From Oasisia sp. SBJ-2009 (Eukaryota; Annelida; Polychaeta; Sabellida; Siboglinidae), in the NCBI GenBank assembly GCA_964017155.1, contig OZ024864.1:35260029-35324028 (forward strand): a stretch of 64,000 bases of DNA, read 5' to 3'. Shown here one piece after another: positions 1 through 12,159 of the stretch. How positions within the stretch are numbered: the first letter of the stretch is position 1; each line of letters starts with the position of its first letter. The notes under the pieces are model-generated. The model searched no databases, had not been told where the DNA came from, and saw nothing but the letters and a program-made list of their open reading frames with translations. The translations under genes and the position numbers were made by a program.

Positions 1-719
1 TTTCTTGACTTTCACTTTATTGAAAATATTGAAAGTGGATGTTTAGTTTACCAGTTTACTTAAAGTTTAAAATTGCAAATATTTTTATGAGTTTAATCAA
101 ATAAATAAACACAATTTGGTGAGCATTGTAACTTCACCATATTGATTATAATTGAAAGAATATATTATTAAGTAAAATCTAGGGAAAGACACCCTTAAAT
201 AAATTAAATTAGACATTAGCTATATTTCAACAGAGATGCTGCAGAATATTGTTGAGTGATACACTTTAAACAAAATGTCTAAATTTAATCACAAGCAACT
301 CCGACAAGTTGTTTTAATGTAGTTTCATTGTTATTTTGTAAGTAATTTTTCATGGAAAAGCACACATTTTACTAGTGACTAGCCCAAAACTGCATGTACA
401 TTATAATAATAATAATAAAGCTTTATTGCCATATTCACCGTGCATTACATGATGAATTGGAATGTAGTCTGGCATTGATTCACATAGTGCCTATATATAT
501 ATATATATAATAAAAATGAAATATGGCAAATAAATATAAGATATAGATATAAGATATACATTGTACATAATTTGTTCTTTAAAATTAGAAAAAACCGAGA
601 AACAATAATATTTTAATATAATAAATAAAAAAATTAAAAAATTAAATAATATATCTATTTAACAATAATTGTGGTGTAAACTAGTTCATAAATAAATAAA
701 TATATATAAAATGTCCTTT

Positions 720-765
<46 letters not shown>

Positions 766-898
766 CTTCTAAAAATATAATTTAAATTAGTAAACATACA
801 TTATGAGAGGACTAAAATATAATTTAAAATTATATTTACAACAATATTAGTTGTCATACAGCTGGAAAACAATGGTAAATAGTTTAAGTTTATTTCAG
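1..898. other. AT-rich intron upstream of the first visible GH3 exon
   Basis: No coding segment is visible. The first GH3 exon (899) opens in the middle of the catalytic domain, so this stretch is probably intron sequence and the 5' exons lie outside the window. It holds an (AAT)n run followed by a dispersed-repeat tail at about 403-475, short AT runs near 495-508, and a long (AT)n run at 722-763. Confidence 0.6.
722..763. repeat. (AT)n microsatellite
   Basis: About 20 uninterrupted AT dinucleotides in intron sequence. Confidence 0.95.
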
Positions 899-3800
899 AA
901 TTCGGGGCATCCCTGCATGTGCCAACAAGGAGCTGTTGACAGATATCCTCCGCAATGAGTGGGGTTTCCGTGGTTACGTGGTTAGTGACGAGGCGGCCAT
1001 AGAGAACATGATGAAGAAACACAACTACACGCACACGAAGGCTGAAACAGTCGCTGTATCTGTCAATGCTGGTAGGCAACTTCACACGTCAACTTTGTGT
1101 ATCTTACAGATGCGTAGACCCTTTTCCAAGACAACATTTTTTAGACCCGTTTCCAAGGCTAAATTTATGTGAAAATGTCCACTAGAATTCATTCAATTCA
1201 ATTCATTCAATTCACTTTAATGTCTTTAAAAGGTTATTCATTGTACAGCTCATGATTGCATCTAAAAATATGTAAAAAAAAAACAATTGTTACAAAATAC
1301 AAATTCAATTCAGTATACATGTATAACCACACAAAATACAAATCCGTTGGCATCAATATCACTTGTTTAACATTCTGATTGCAACAGGCACAAAACTTCT
1401 GCTGCAGCGAGCCGTTTTGCATTTTATGCAACGATATCTTCTTCGAGACAGAAGAACATGAAAATATGTAACTAGCTTTAATATCACATCCCATGAAACA
1501 TTTCCAGCCACTCATTGCAGCAGGTGCCATCTTCAGAATCGAATATCACTAAATTATATCAGGAAGGAGCCTTTTAGAAAAGCTTGTCAAAGATATATAT
1601 TTAAAAAAAAATTACATTGTCATTTAGTAGGTCAGCAGAAATGATCCAAGGCAGTGACTGAACTTAAAACGGTGAATGCAATGCACCATGGGTAAAAATG
1701 CACTTGCAAAACTTCAAAAATGAGTACGAAGAAAACTGTGCGTAACAAAATGAGAAATTACAAGCAAAGCAGATAAACAAATTATTAAAATAATATTGAA
1801 CAGAGCTGGCTTACCATGTCAAAAAACGATCTCACAAGGCACTGTGGGAGAATTCATAGATGCCAGAGAACTTTCTCGATGACATTATGGATTGGTCAAA
1901 CTCGCACTGACCACAGCACCTATACAACTGCCCAGGTCAAAGGTCAACATATTATAACAGTGACAAAGAACATCATTTTCAACTGGCTAGATCAAAAGAT
2001 TATAACATTGACAAAGAACATCATTTTCAACTGGCTAAATCTGATGAACAGGAAATTTTGGTTTTACTGTTTATGTCTTTTGGTAGCCACCTCTTGCCTC
2101 TATTTATTTGAAGGACATAAGTGCAGTTTGTAAATCGCTTTTCTAGTCAAAACAAAAATAAATTTTCACACATGGTTTTCTCCAATGTGTAATAAAATCG
2201 TATTTGAATAAAAAGTGGCAATGTACATGTATTTGAATTTGAACAAAGTATTTGCATTTGAATTGAAATCTGGAAAAATAACTTATTTGGATTTTATTTG
2301 GCTGAGGTGATTTGTATCTACGTTACATTGCTCCAGTTCACTAAGCTATATAAATGAGTACCTGGCTATAGCCAATTGTGGATATGTATACGAGCAGCCT
2401 TCGCGCATTAATTGCTGAGTGAACTGTAGCAATGTAGAGTGAAAAAACTTGCCCAAGGTTTTAACGCGGCAGCACAGAATTCGAACCTGGATAGTTGAAA
2501 GTCCGAAGCTCTACCCCTGAGCTATTGCACCCGTATGTGGATAAGTTGACTATCTTCTGGACAGTACATATATATTGTTCATGGCTCCAAGAATGGTTTA
2601 TTGTAGTATAATTAACTTACTTTGGAGCTTAATGTCGAAGATGAGTACGACGTTTCGATCCGTTATCTACAGGCCTTGCTCACGTACCAGTGTCACGTGT
2701 GTTGCCTCAGATTTCAGCGGGATAATTTGGTTGTAGATGGCAGGCAGATGGTATCCCTGATCTCTGTTCATGGTAGGGGCTCTCTGTCTGATGTATATGG
2801 CCTCCTTCACTTTTCTCTTGTGCCAGTTAGATTCACGAGTCAGTATTTTTGTGTTCTTCATGGACACTGAGTGTCCTGTGGCCCGGCAATGATCTCCTAC
2901 TCCTGTTGGTTTGTCCAGGTTTGTGTGTTCTTTGAATCTCTGGCTGAGTGTTCTCTTGGTTTCACCTATGTATGTGTGGCTGCTGTCGATGTCACACATG
3001 ATGTTATATCTTCTGGATACTGTGCTATATAAGAACTTGCCTTTTTTACGTTTGATCGATATGTTGACTATGTTCTCCACAGGAACCAACTTAGAAGACG
3101 GTCCCAAACACGTGGACCCATTCTACCTGGCCATCCCAGAGGCAGTGACAAAGGGACTTCTCAACGAGTCAACCGTGAGGGAATCCGTCAAACCCCTCTT
3201 CTACACACGAATGCGGCTTGGTCTCTTTGATCCTCCGGCGATGAACCCGTACGCAAAACTCGACCCGTCCGCTGTCGTCCAAAGTGAGGATCATCGCCGA
3301 CTGAGTCTGGAGACCGCCATGCGAAGTTTTGTGCTGCTGAAGAATAGCGAATCATTTTTGCCGCTAAAATGGGGTCAGAAATTTGGAACTGTTGCAGTGA
3401 GTCGCGTGAAATATTTTGGAGTATCTAATTGATCTATATTTGGTACAATAATAATCTCATCAAAATTATTAATTTTTTATAATAATATTTATTATTTATA
3501 AAGCACAATATCCAATATGCGCAAAGCACTGTACAATAAAATATAAAGCTATTCATGATGTGTTAAAACTAATATTAATAATAATAAATACAACTGTAAA
3601 ATTATGATGTGTTAAAAATAATATTAATAATAATAAATACAACTGTAAAATTAACTTTCAGAAAATAAATGTAGAAACGTTAAATTATTCATATTAAAAT
3701 TGTTAATTAACTACTATAAAGAATTAACGTCAACGAATAAAATAAATAAATAAATAAAACTAAGTATTACTCTATTTAGCAATTTACTTGCAAAACACAT

Positions 3801-6800
3801 ACTAAACAATGGCATATATAAATAAATACAGTTAATACATATGTGTAAAAATAAGATAAGATGAAATATTTTCAACATTCAGTTGCAAGATTCTAGTTCG
3901 GTTCATCTGGTTACCATTTTGTACCATTCGGACAAGTTTTTGGTTTATTCATTTCATCCATCCTTGCGTGCCAGGACTGTTTTTCATGCAGTGGGGGCCC
4001 TGGGCGATTCCCTAAGCAAAGTGCAGAATTTAGCCGAGTTGAACTGGCAGTCAACTTTGCCAGTCACGACTGAGTCAGCCGTGAAAACAGCACAAATACC
4101 AACCCAACCGTGAAGACAGTTTCTGATGTAACCAGCAGCAACGACCTCGGCACATGGGGATGAGTTCAACCTGTTCCAGCTCACGTGTTTCGAGTACCTG
4201 GCTATAGACAATGGTAGATAGTTGTGTACGAGTAACCTTCATGCAATATTTTTTAAACGCTGAATGCTTTCCAGAGATTCCTAGATGGTGATCGCTTGAA
4301 GGTTTAAAATGCTTCGAGCAGTCTTGTTCACTGGATACCACATTACACATATAATATAAGAACTAACCTTTATTTTCTTCACTCCATTTCCAGCTACATA
4401 TGAAATAGGAAACATGCTTAATTTTACATAATAATAATATTTATCAAGCTCAATATTCAATATGCAGAAAGTACTTTACAATAAAAATCAAGCTACTCAA
4501 TGTATGTTACAAAATAATTAAAACAACATTCAGATCAAAGGTAAAACATGTTAAATTGTAAATCAATTACTGTATACTGTGTATTATATAATCCACCAAT
4601 ACAATTTATCCAAGTATGTCAACAATTAGAAGCATGCTAAATTCTATACATGTGTGTGAATATTGTAAATAGAAAGCTACTTCCCGTTATAGCTACTTTT
4701 TATTCCCGTTATAGCTACTAATTAAGTTTGACAGTTGAACTAGTCCCATTATAGCTACTTTTCTATTTCTCCGTTTTACAATGTGACAAGATAAGGGAGC
4801 ATTAACTATTTCATCTCCATCCAGCTGATGTCCATGAGTGGTGGACGGCTTTGATATAAGTGTGTCCCACTGAGGAATTTCAACAAAGTCAAGTGATAAC
4901 TTTTAACAAGTACTCTGTGGAGACATGGCTTGGTAATGATTAAAAAATCACCACCTACAAATCAAAATCAGGAATTTTGTTTTTATCTCTACAGATACTG
5001 GGTCCAATGGCAGACAATGTCCCAGGTATATTTGGTGACTACTCGCCAACGCCAGAAATGAAATATACCACAACACCACTGCAAGGTCTACGTTCCCTTG
5101 GCAACGTGACCCACTATGAATCTGGTTGTGACGACACTGCCTGCCTTGTTTACAACCAAACTGCAGTAAAGATGGTGACACATGGGGCTGACTTGGTGAT
5201 TGTCTGTCTTGGAACAGGTAATATGCTACTAATATCTTGCTTCCTCATCATTTACGTCATCATCTTTTGGGTGATGATGACATTAATAGACAACGTAGAG
5301 GTACCGGACAGTCTGCACCCAATAGACTCACTTGAACTTTTTAAGTCCAACAAACACATCTTTTAAAAGGCCGCATTTGTAAACTACTTGTAGGGTATTT
5401 TATGATGAATTTATTTTAGCTGTAATTATAGTTTTGCAATTTGTTTGTTAATTTATTATTACGTTATTAATAAATGTTATTATTTATTATTTTATTTTAT
5501 CTATTTATTGCTGATAAGCTTAGCTTAAGAACTAGGAATTATAGAAGCTGTCTGAACGAGTACCTGGGTATAGACAGAGGTGGATATTTGGCTGGATGCT
5601 TCTCAGACAAGTTGAAATGGTGTTCCGTTGAACAGGTCTGCCAGGGAAGTAAAGTGTAAAGCATTTTGAAAGGTCCCAAGGACTGGATACTGCGCTATAT
5701 AAGAACTTACCGTTACTTTTTTACATAATTTCTTTTGCACTTGAGATGCAGTGCATGTTGGGAAGAAGTATGCCCTACCTACTAGCTGTGCCTGTGCAGG
5801 TTCTGTGCTGGAGTGTGAGGGAAATGACCGGAGCAACATTAGTCTGCCCGGCAGACAGCTGCAACTGCTGCAAGACGCAGCCAACTACGGTGACTACGAC
5901 TTTGACACTTGTGTTCATTCCTAAACAAGACATATTTTATATTTTTATATAATTATTTTTATAATTTAATTTTTATAATTTTTATTATTAGACATTTATC
6001 TATATACTAATGTTGATAATGTTGAATGTCGGCATTCAGAAAGGCACTAAAAACGCACATTTTCAAAGTATATTACTGCTGACTTTTTAAGTATTCTATG
6101 ACATTTTAAAATAAAAAAATCAAATTTCATCTTCTTATTTTTACACATGTATTGACTGTATTTATTTATATATGCCTTTGTTTAGTATGTGTCTTGCATG
6201 AAAATAGAGTAATAATTAGTTTTATTTATTTGTTGATTTATTTATTTTACTCATCGACGTGTGAAGAAACATTTTGATCACTATGTGGCCATTCTAGTGT
6301 GCACCTGTCAGGCAGGTTTGAAGTAGATCTTATGCCATGTTTTGTTCACCATAAGAACTTATCAGACAGCTTCAGCGTTGTTTATAGATTTGCTACACAG
6401 GAACCTGCAGTAACATGACATTTCTGAACATGTCACATGCTTCCGATGTCTCACACAATCAGTCCTACTCCGCCAATGCCTCATGAAGTTTCATCAAATG
6501 ACTGGTTCTACCCCTGCCAGCCTCCGGAGCGCCCGTCCTGCTCCTTCTCTTCAATGCGGGGCCACTGGACGTCTCCTGGGCCGTAGATGACCGCCGTGTC
6601 CAGGTCATACTCGAGTGTTTCTTCCCGGCCCAGTCGACGGGAGAGGCGCTTAGACACATGTTCTACCGCGACGGACCCGGCTCAAATCCTGCTGGACGCC
6701 TGCCCGCGACCTGGCCTATGACCTTGGACCAGGTGGGTCTCGTCTAGCCTCGGTTACCCAGGCTCCATGAGGTGGCAGCACTTTTAAGCCTCTTAACTCT

Positions 6801-9800
6801 GCCTGGGGAAACTAACACTCCGCATTTGTAACCCGCCAGGGCGGCCTTACCCCAGATTAGGGTAGACATGCTGATTGGTTCTCAGGCCAACTATGAAATA
6901 AAAATTAAAATAACGATATACTTTTACAAGATAATGATATCCTATGAAAAGTATTCAACATTGAAGTTATATTAACATAAAATAAGTACAAATTCAGATT
7001 TACAGTTGTTTATAAAATAAGAATTATGGCAGGATTAACCAGTATCCATGAGACTTGGTCTTGTTTTGATTTCGGCATAGAAGCCATGTTGTTACCGTAT
7101 AAATTGAGGTTATAGATTCTTTATTTTGTAATATAGCATTCTTATTTCAAGAGTTTTCCCTGTATTTGGTAACATTGTGTTAATTGACTAGTCTGTGTAT
7201 ATTGTATGTATTACACTGTAATAATAATATTTCAATTTATTTGTATAGCGCCCTAATCAATAGTATTGCTCTCAGGCGCTTTACATAAATGTACAAATAG
7301 TAGCTAAACTTGGATGATAAATTATTATTAAAATTGATATATGTATATATGGATGATAAATTATTATAAAATAAATATATACATATGTATATATATATAT
7401 ATATATAATTATATATATATATATATGTATAATATATATATATATATATACATTATAAATATAAGCCTATACATGAAACAGTAAAATAAAATAACACTGT
7501 CTTTACATTACTTATTATTCCTCAGTATGCTAAAATAAAAAAAAAGTAAAAAAGTATATGATTAAAAAAATAACATAGCTAATCTATCATAAAAATTATC
7601 ATGCTAATAATGATACTAATTGCGTGATCATTATGTGATATAAATTTATAACTTATTGCTCAATGTATGTAATTAAAGTCCACATGATCACGTCACAGAA
7701 ACGCTAATCTAAAAAGGTGTGTCTTCAGAAGTGTTTTAAACTGAGGCTGTATCTTTGCCGTCCTAACACTGTCCAGCAGTCCATTCCACAGAGCGGCTGC
7801 TGCTACGGCAAAACAGCGATCAGTCACAACGATCTTACAAGTGTCATTAAATTTGGCAATCTTTAGCTGCACATTTACGCCAGCCTGACCTTTCTGTGCT
7901 GCCACTGTGGGTGGTCCCTGCCAGGGTGCTTGTTGTCCTCAGTGGTTATTTTATGTCACAAATTAAGACGGGGCCGAAATTAATGTGCTTTCTGAGTCAT
8001 AAGAGATACATAGTCCCCAATGTTAGAGCCAGATTTGTACACCAAATATACCATGCCTGCCTAACCTGGATATTGAATTCAGGTGGATGTGCCAACCACT
8101 ATAACAATGTCTACGGCCCTACTAGTTATATGCACACCTCAACGAGACAGTGAAACCAGATATAGTACATTAGATAACTTCTTTTATTCCATACACTTAC
8201 TGTACTGATTGATCTAATCTTATTTATTTATCAATTTTTGTAAATATTGTAAATGTTATCACATTGTGTCTTATCAAAGAACCTTTTAAGGAATATTACT
8301 TGCTTTTTACTTGCTATTACAGGTATTTCCTTATTTATTATTTAGAGCACTTATTTATATACTTAATTTACTTTACCAATTTTAGTGCTGATTAGCATTG
8401 TTACAATTTTAATGTCTTATTAACCATATATATTATGGCTCACCAATCTTATTATTGTCATTTTACTGTGTAACTGAAGAACAATTTCCGTTTTTAATGT
8501 GATGTTTTAAATGGACAATAAAGTCTGTTGAATCTTGAATCTTAACTTGAAGGTCTACCTGCCAACTGTTGAATCAGAAACAATATTCGCATTTTTAAAG
8601 TTGACTTTTATAGCCATTATATTTGCATAAACAATGACTGTTAGGGAATTAGCTTCTGGATCTTTTACACAAAAGTTGACTATTCAAATCAAGCTGAAGT
8701 TTTAAATTACTTGCCTTTGAATCAGATCTGTCTAGTGCACCATATCCTAATTGCCAGCAACTCATACGCCACCACTAGGATGTTTGTTATTCGCAGTGGG
8801 TCTCCGTTTCAGTATCCCCCGATGGTGAACTACACGATGCAAGGTCGAACCTATCGGTATTCCGAAGCCAAGCCCCTTTTCCCATTTGGCTTTGGCCTGT
8901 CCTACAGCAAGTTTCTCTACAGAAGTCTAGACGTGCGACCAAATGTCCTCCGATTCACCAACAAGGTCCTGGTGGATGTGTACGTAGAGAATAAAGGCCC
9001 ACATGACGGCGAAGAGGTGGGCTGTTTATAGAACTTCACCGTTACGTTTAATGTTGGTTCAACCTCCCCATCACGTGATTTTTGCTGGAGGTTTCTCGAT
9101 GCATACTACGCAGAGACTCCCCAGGGAGAAAAGGCATTTTCAAGTGCTGCTCCACGCCTCTGAAACAATCTGCCGCTTGCCATGCGTGCCACAGACTCCC
9201 TCAGTTCGTTCAAGAAGCAACTGAAGACGTTTCTGTTTAAAAGAGCGTTTTCACTTTAAAAGAACAATTTTATAATATCCGAAATTTTTCAATAGGTACT
9301 ATTTGTCAACTATTTTATTATATATTTATTAATTTTTTTATTGTAATATAATTAACTATTATTTATTTATATCTACTATTTTTAATATCTTCTATTTATC
9401 AACTATTTTATTATTTATTTATTTTTAATTGTAATATAATTAACTATTATTTATCAGTTTATTTTACTGATCTATTTATTTTACAACTATGTCTCTTTTT
9501 TTATTTTTAGGTAATCTGTATATTCATGTAAAGTGTAATGTACCTCTGAATGGTTTTATTACTAGAGATATGGCATAGACAAATACTGTTATTTATTATT
9601 ATAATTTTTTCAATCCAAAATGGCTGTCAAAATTGCAGCCAAAAGCCCACGTTTGTGTGTACATGTGTGAAATTCCCACCTTTCGAAGTCAGGAACGGAC
9701 GACTGCATATCGGACTTGTGTGCCCATTAGGTGGAGCCACTGTTGCCATTTAGATTCCCATGATAAGTGATGGCAACTGAAACACCCTTTGTAGTGTCTA

Positions 9801-12159
9801 GATGACTTTTATTTAATAAATGTATAACTACATGTTAATTGTATTTTAGTGTATTGATTTTCTTCTAATGTAATGTATATCAATTTTATTGTAACGTTTA
9901 TCAATTTACTATGACATATCTTATGTTTGCACCGCCTTTGAGCTAGTATTTTACTTGGATTGATAGCATGTAATAAATGTTTATATATTATATTATTAAT
10001 TGTCTGCTAACATCAAGGCCATACAAAGTGGTCAGTAGTAGACTATGATATACAGTACTTGGGCCCAAGTGCCCGTTAGATATCCTAAATGGGCAAGTTA
10101 TACTTATAATATCAACCAACCTGATATCACAATTTGGCAGTGCATTTAACGCACCATTTACCAACATCTCCAGCTTTTCTACTATATGAAGCCACAGGAA
10201 CAATAAAAGATATCTTTTTGTACCTTTATTGTTATGGAAAATGTTGTCTGTGCATTAAAGGGATACTCCAGTCAGTGAGAGGTTCACAGTATTAACGTAC
10301 ATATGTGTACTATATTGGTTGTGCCTAGTAACTGTGCACAAAGATCGTTAATAAACAATTAGTTCTGGTTTAATGGTATCAAAAACATGCTATCTTAGAT
10401 TCAGGGCGCTGCCATCTTGAGACTTATGTGCCAGTGACGTAAGCCAAATCGTTTATGTCACTGGAGCATTGTTGAAAAAGGCAAGGATTGGCGGAATCTT
10501 CGCTAATAATTGTGATAGTGACGTAAGCAATCCGCGACATACTGGATACATCAAATACCATTAGACAGACATAGGATGTTCGAATGTACATGCGCCAGTG
10601 ACGTAAGCGGTTTACGTCACTGGCGCATAAGTCTCAAGATGGCAGCACCCTGAATCCAACATTGAATGTTTCTGGTACAATTATACTATAATTAATTTTT
10701 TATTTACGATCTTTATGCACAATTACTATCCACAACCAATATATTATACAGATGTAAGTAAATGGTGTGAATCTCTCACTGACTGGAGTATCGCTTTAAT
10801 TTACACATCATAATGGTATAAGGAAATGTGCGTTTTCTTCATACAACATTCTCATTCTTCTCCGTTCCTACAGGTGGTGCAAGTGTATGTTGCCTCCAGT
10901 AACCACAGTTTACCAGCAGTGCCTCGACGGCAGCTGGTTGGCTTCCAGCGTGTGTTTATACCAAACGGCATGGGAGCTAGTCTGAGATTCACGATCACGG
11001 TCGAACAAATCAGTACATGGGACGACAAGCAAAGATTTGTCATCCTGCAAGGTGAGTGATTATCCCTATATAAAGTGCCATTAAAAAGAATCCTTTAAAG
11101 GGTAATTTGATACATTTATACTACTCAAAATTTGCTATTTAGGGCGGTATTATATATTTTGGCATGGGTATCACACAAAAACTAAAAATGCCATGTATTT
11201 ATTTCCTGAATATCATTGCTGTTTACCAAATTTTAACAATAGGTAACATGCGTTCTGTCATCACAGAAGCAGACCCTCCAAAATGGAGGTTTTAGAATGT
11301 TACTCCAAGTCATGAAGATGTCCCAAACAGTTCAATTACCAGCAGCAACTATCAGTGATGTAATTACAGCCTAGCAACGGCGTCTCATGCTTCCAATGAG
11401 TCTCCAGATGGCTGCATTTTGAAACCTCCATTTTTGGGGATCTGGGGGAAACCTCCATTTTGGGGGTCTGCTTCTTTGATGACAGAACGCATGTTACCTA
11501 TTGTTAAAATTTGGTAAACAGCAATGATATTCCGGAAATAAACATGTCATCAAAAATATGCCATTTTTAGTTTTTGTGTGATACCCAAGCCGAGATATAT
11601 AATACCACCCTAAATAGTGATCCATAGCAAATTTTGAGTACCGGTAGTATATATTGTTAATCAACACAAATGTTGTATTTTATGCTGCCTGGTTTACAGT
11701 CAGTAGTGCAATAAATGTGCCTGTCGTTCTGCACTATCTCATTCATGTTAGGCATGGGGTCAAAGGTTGACATGGATGTAAAATTTGGGAGATAGTTTGG
11801 TTATTGCTACAAACAGCATGGAAGACGTCTTTACAGTGGCACGACTTATCAACTGGGACCTATATTGATATACTAATACACTTTGTTACAGTTGTGGATA
11901 CTGCTGTAACATGAACTACCATCAGCACACAGGTGTCCACCGTGTTTTCTTCGTGACAAAGTTCTGATGTGAAACCAGGAATTACCATTACGTAATCTTA
12001 AGTGTGATACAGTGAAATGCAGATTGGATTCATGTTGCTAACACACGTTTCTGCGTCTCTGTTTTAGGCAGTTACCTGGTTTATGTCGGCGGTCAGCAGC
12101 CTCACCAAGCGATGACCACAGGGTCAAACATACTCACTGGTCAATTCACGGTTGTTTGA
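899..12159 (+). CDS. Glycoside hydrolase family 3, beta-xylosidase-like (3' eight exons)
   Basis: Exons: 899-1071, 3083-3396, 4995-5217, 5800-5889, 6521-6732, 8813-9016, 10874-11051, 12068-12159. All introns are GT-AG and every phase joins, giving 494 residues to a TGA at 12157-12159. The 5' exons are missing, so the N-terminal part of the barrel lies outside the window. The end of the GH3 TIM barrel carries GYVVSDEAA, whose Asp (987-989) is at the family nucleophile position. The alpha/beta sandwich follows, with LGPMADN, LECEGNDRSNISLPGRQ (5808-5858) and NPAGRLPATWP (about 6690-6722). A fibronectin III-like C-terminal domain has GRTYRYSEAKPLFPFGFGLS and PRRQLVGFQRVF. In the family these enzymes remove xylose or glucose-type residues from glycans and are usually secreted or lysosomal; the signal-peptide region is not visible. 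Introns hold Penelope, SINE, LINE and two foldback insertions but no frame lesion was seen in the exons. Substrate specificity cannot be set from this fragment. Confidence 0.93.
2290..2545 (-). repeat. tRNA-derived SINE copy
   Basis: On the minus strand the right end reads like a degenerate tRNA 5' half with an A-box (TAGCTCAGGGG) and a B-box (GGTTCGAATTC), continuing into a non-tRNA body. Related copies lie at about 20970-21310 and 36550-36810, and shorter body fragments at about 4150-4375 and 5545-5715, so this is a dispersed family and not a functional tRNA gene. Confidence 0.75.
2567..3018 (-). mobile_element. Penelope-like element 3' fragment with GIY-YIG endonuclease
   Basis: Read on the minus strand, 3018-2667 encodes a GIY-YIG-type endonuclease end: YNIMCDIDSSHTYIGETKRT, then VGDHCRATGHS and MNRDQGYHLPAIYN. 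This is characteristic of the C-terminal nuclease of Penelope-like retroelements. The reading frame ends at 2667, just inside a terminal segment (2567-2690) that recurs near 19.7, 35.7 and 37.2 kb. The 5' reverse transcriptase is absent, so this is a truncated copy. It ends about 65 bp before the GH3 3' splice site at 3083 and abuts a short SINE-like segment (about 3019-3045) that also occurs near 5684. Confidence 0.85.
3397..4994. other. GH3 intron with short repeats
   Basis: Contains a 49-bp unit present twice in tandem (3555-3652), two related dispersed-repeat ends (about 3478-3545 and 4428-4495, both ending in a CTTTACAATAA-like or CTGTACAATAA-like string), a SINE-body fragment (about 4150-4375) and three copies of TCCCRTTATAGCTACT at 4680-4760. 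No coding segment was recognised. Confidence 0.6.
3555..3652. repeat. 49-bp tandem duplication
   Basis: The unit beginning ATGATGTGTTAAAA starts at 3555 and again at 3604, nearly identical. Confidence 0.85.
5545..5715 (+). repeat. SINE-body fragment
   Basis: Shares the strings GAGTACCTGG, TATAGACA and the tail GGATACTG(T/C)GCTATATAAG with segments near 2355, 4190 and 3019. It lies in the GH3 intron between exons 4995-5217 and 5800-5889. Confidence 0.55.
5890..6520. other. GH3 intron, nothing recognised
   Basis: AT-rich sequence with no coding segment, named repeat or structured element that I can support. Confidence 0.5.
6744..6890. repeat. Dispersed repeat copy
   Basis: The first about 50 bp (starting TAGCCTCGGTTACCCAG) recur at 29041-29095 with few differences. 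The family is unknown. It begins only 12 bp after the end of the GH3 exon at 6732. Confidence 0.6.
7215..7905 (-). mobile_element. LINE 3' end (C-terminal RT tail plus 3' UTR)
   Basis: On the minus strand, 7905-7693 encodes the common C-terminal tail of CR1/jockey-type LINE proteins (AAAALWNGLLDSVRT, then FKTLLKTHLFRLAF), followed by an AT-rich 3' region with an AT microsatellite (about 7385-7456). It ends in a GCGC...ATACAAATAAATTG string and an (ATT)n run near 7220. Strongly 5'-truncated. Confidence 0.75.
8160..8560 (+). repeat. LINE-like 3' UTR repeat
   Basis: Its last part (about 8405-8550), ending in GGACAATAAAGTCTGTTGAATC, recurs in inverse orientation at about 41945-42085 and in part at 44968-45030. 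No coding sequence remains. Confidence 0.6.
9100..9560 (+). mobile_element. LINE C-terminal tail and AT-rich 3' UTR
   Basis: Around 9150-9257 one frame reads SSAAPRL, a stop, NNLPLAMRATDSLSS and FKKQLKTFLFKRAF, the standard LINE C-terminal tail carrying a nonsense mutation. An AT-rich 3' region follows. It lies in the GH3 intron between exons 8813-9016 and 10874-11051. Confidence 0.7.
10259..10795. mobile_element. piggyBac-like foldback MITE with TTAA target sites
   Basis: A 537-bp element bounded by TTAA at 10255-10258 and 10796-10799. The left end starts AGGGATACTCCAGTCAGTGA and the reverse complement of the right end starts AGCGATACTCCAGTCAGTGA. The arms stay similar for about 200 bp inward. 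It has no coding capacity. It contains four TGACGTAA motifs (10435, 10519, 10599, and reverse 10612-10619) and an inner perfect 16-bp hairpin at 10591-10626. TTAA target duplication is typical of piggyBac-superfamily transposition. Confidence 0.85.
11117..11652. mobile_element. Foldback MITE with arms of about 200 bp
   Basis: The left arm (from TATACTACTCAAAATTTG) and the right arm (ending near 11652) are inverted copies for about 200 bp. Shared strings include GGGTATCACACAAAAACTAA, GCTGTTTACCAAATTTTAAC and GAAGCAGACCC, separated by a spacer of about 130 bp. No coding capacity. Target duplication is not clear. It lies in the last GH3 intron. Confidence 0.8.

Noticed and set aside
2480..2545. 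tRNA gene on the minus strand
   Set aside because: A- and B-box-like strings are present, but the acceptor and anticodon stems do not pair and the sequence runs on into a body shared by other dispersed copies; it is a SINE.
2667..3107. Host GIY-YIG nuclease gene
   Set aside because: Its terminal segment recurs four times in the window and the frame ends in it; it is a truncated Penelope-like element, and its apparent N-terminus overlaps the GH3 exon on the other strand.
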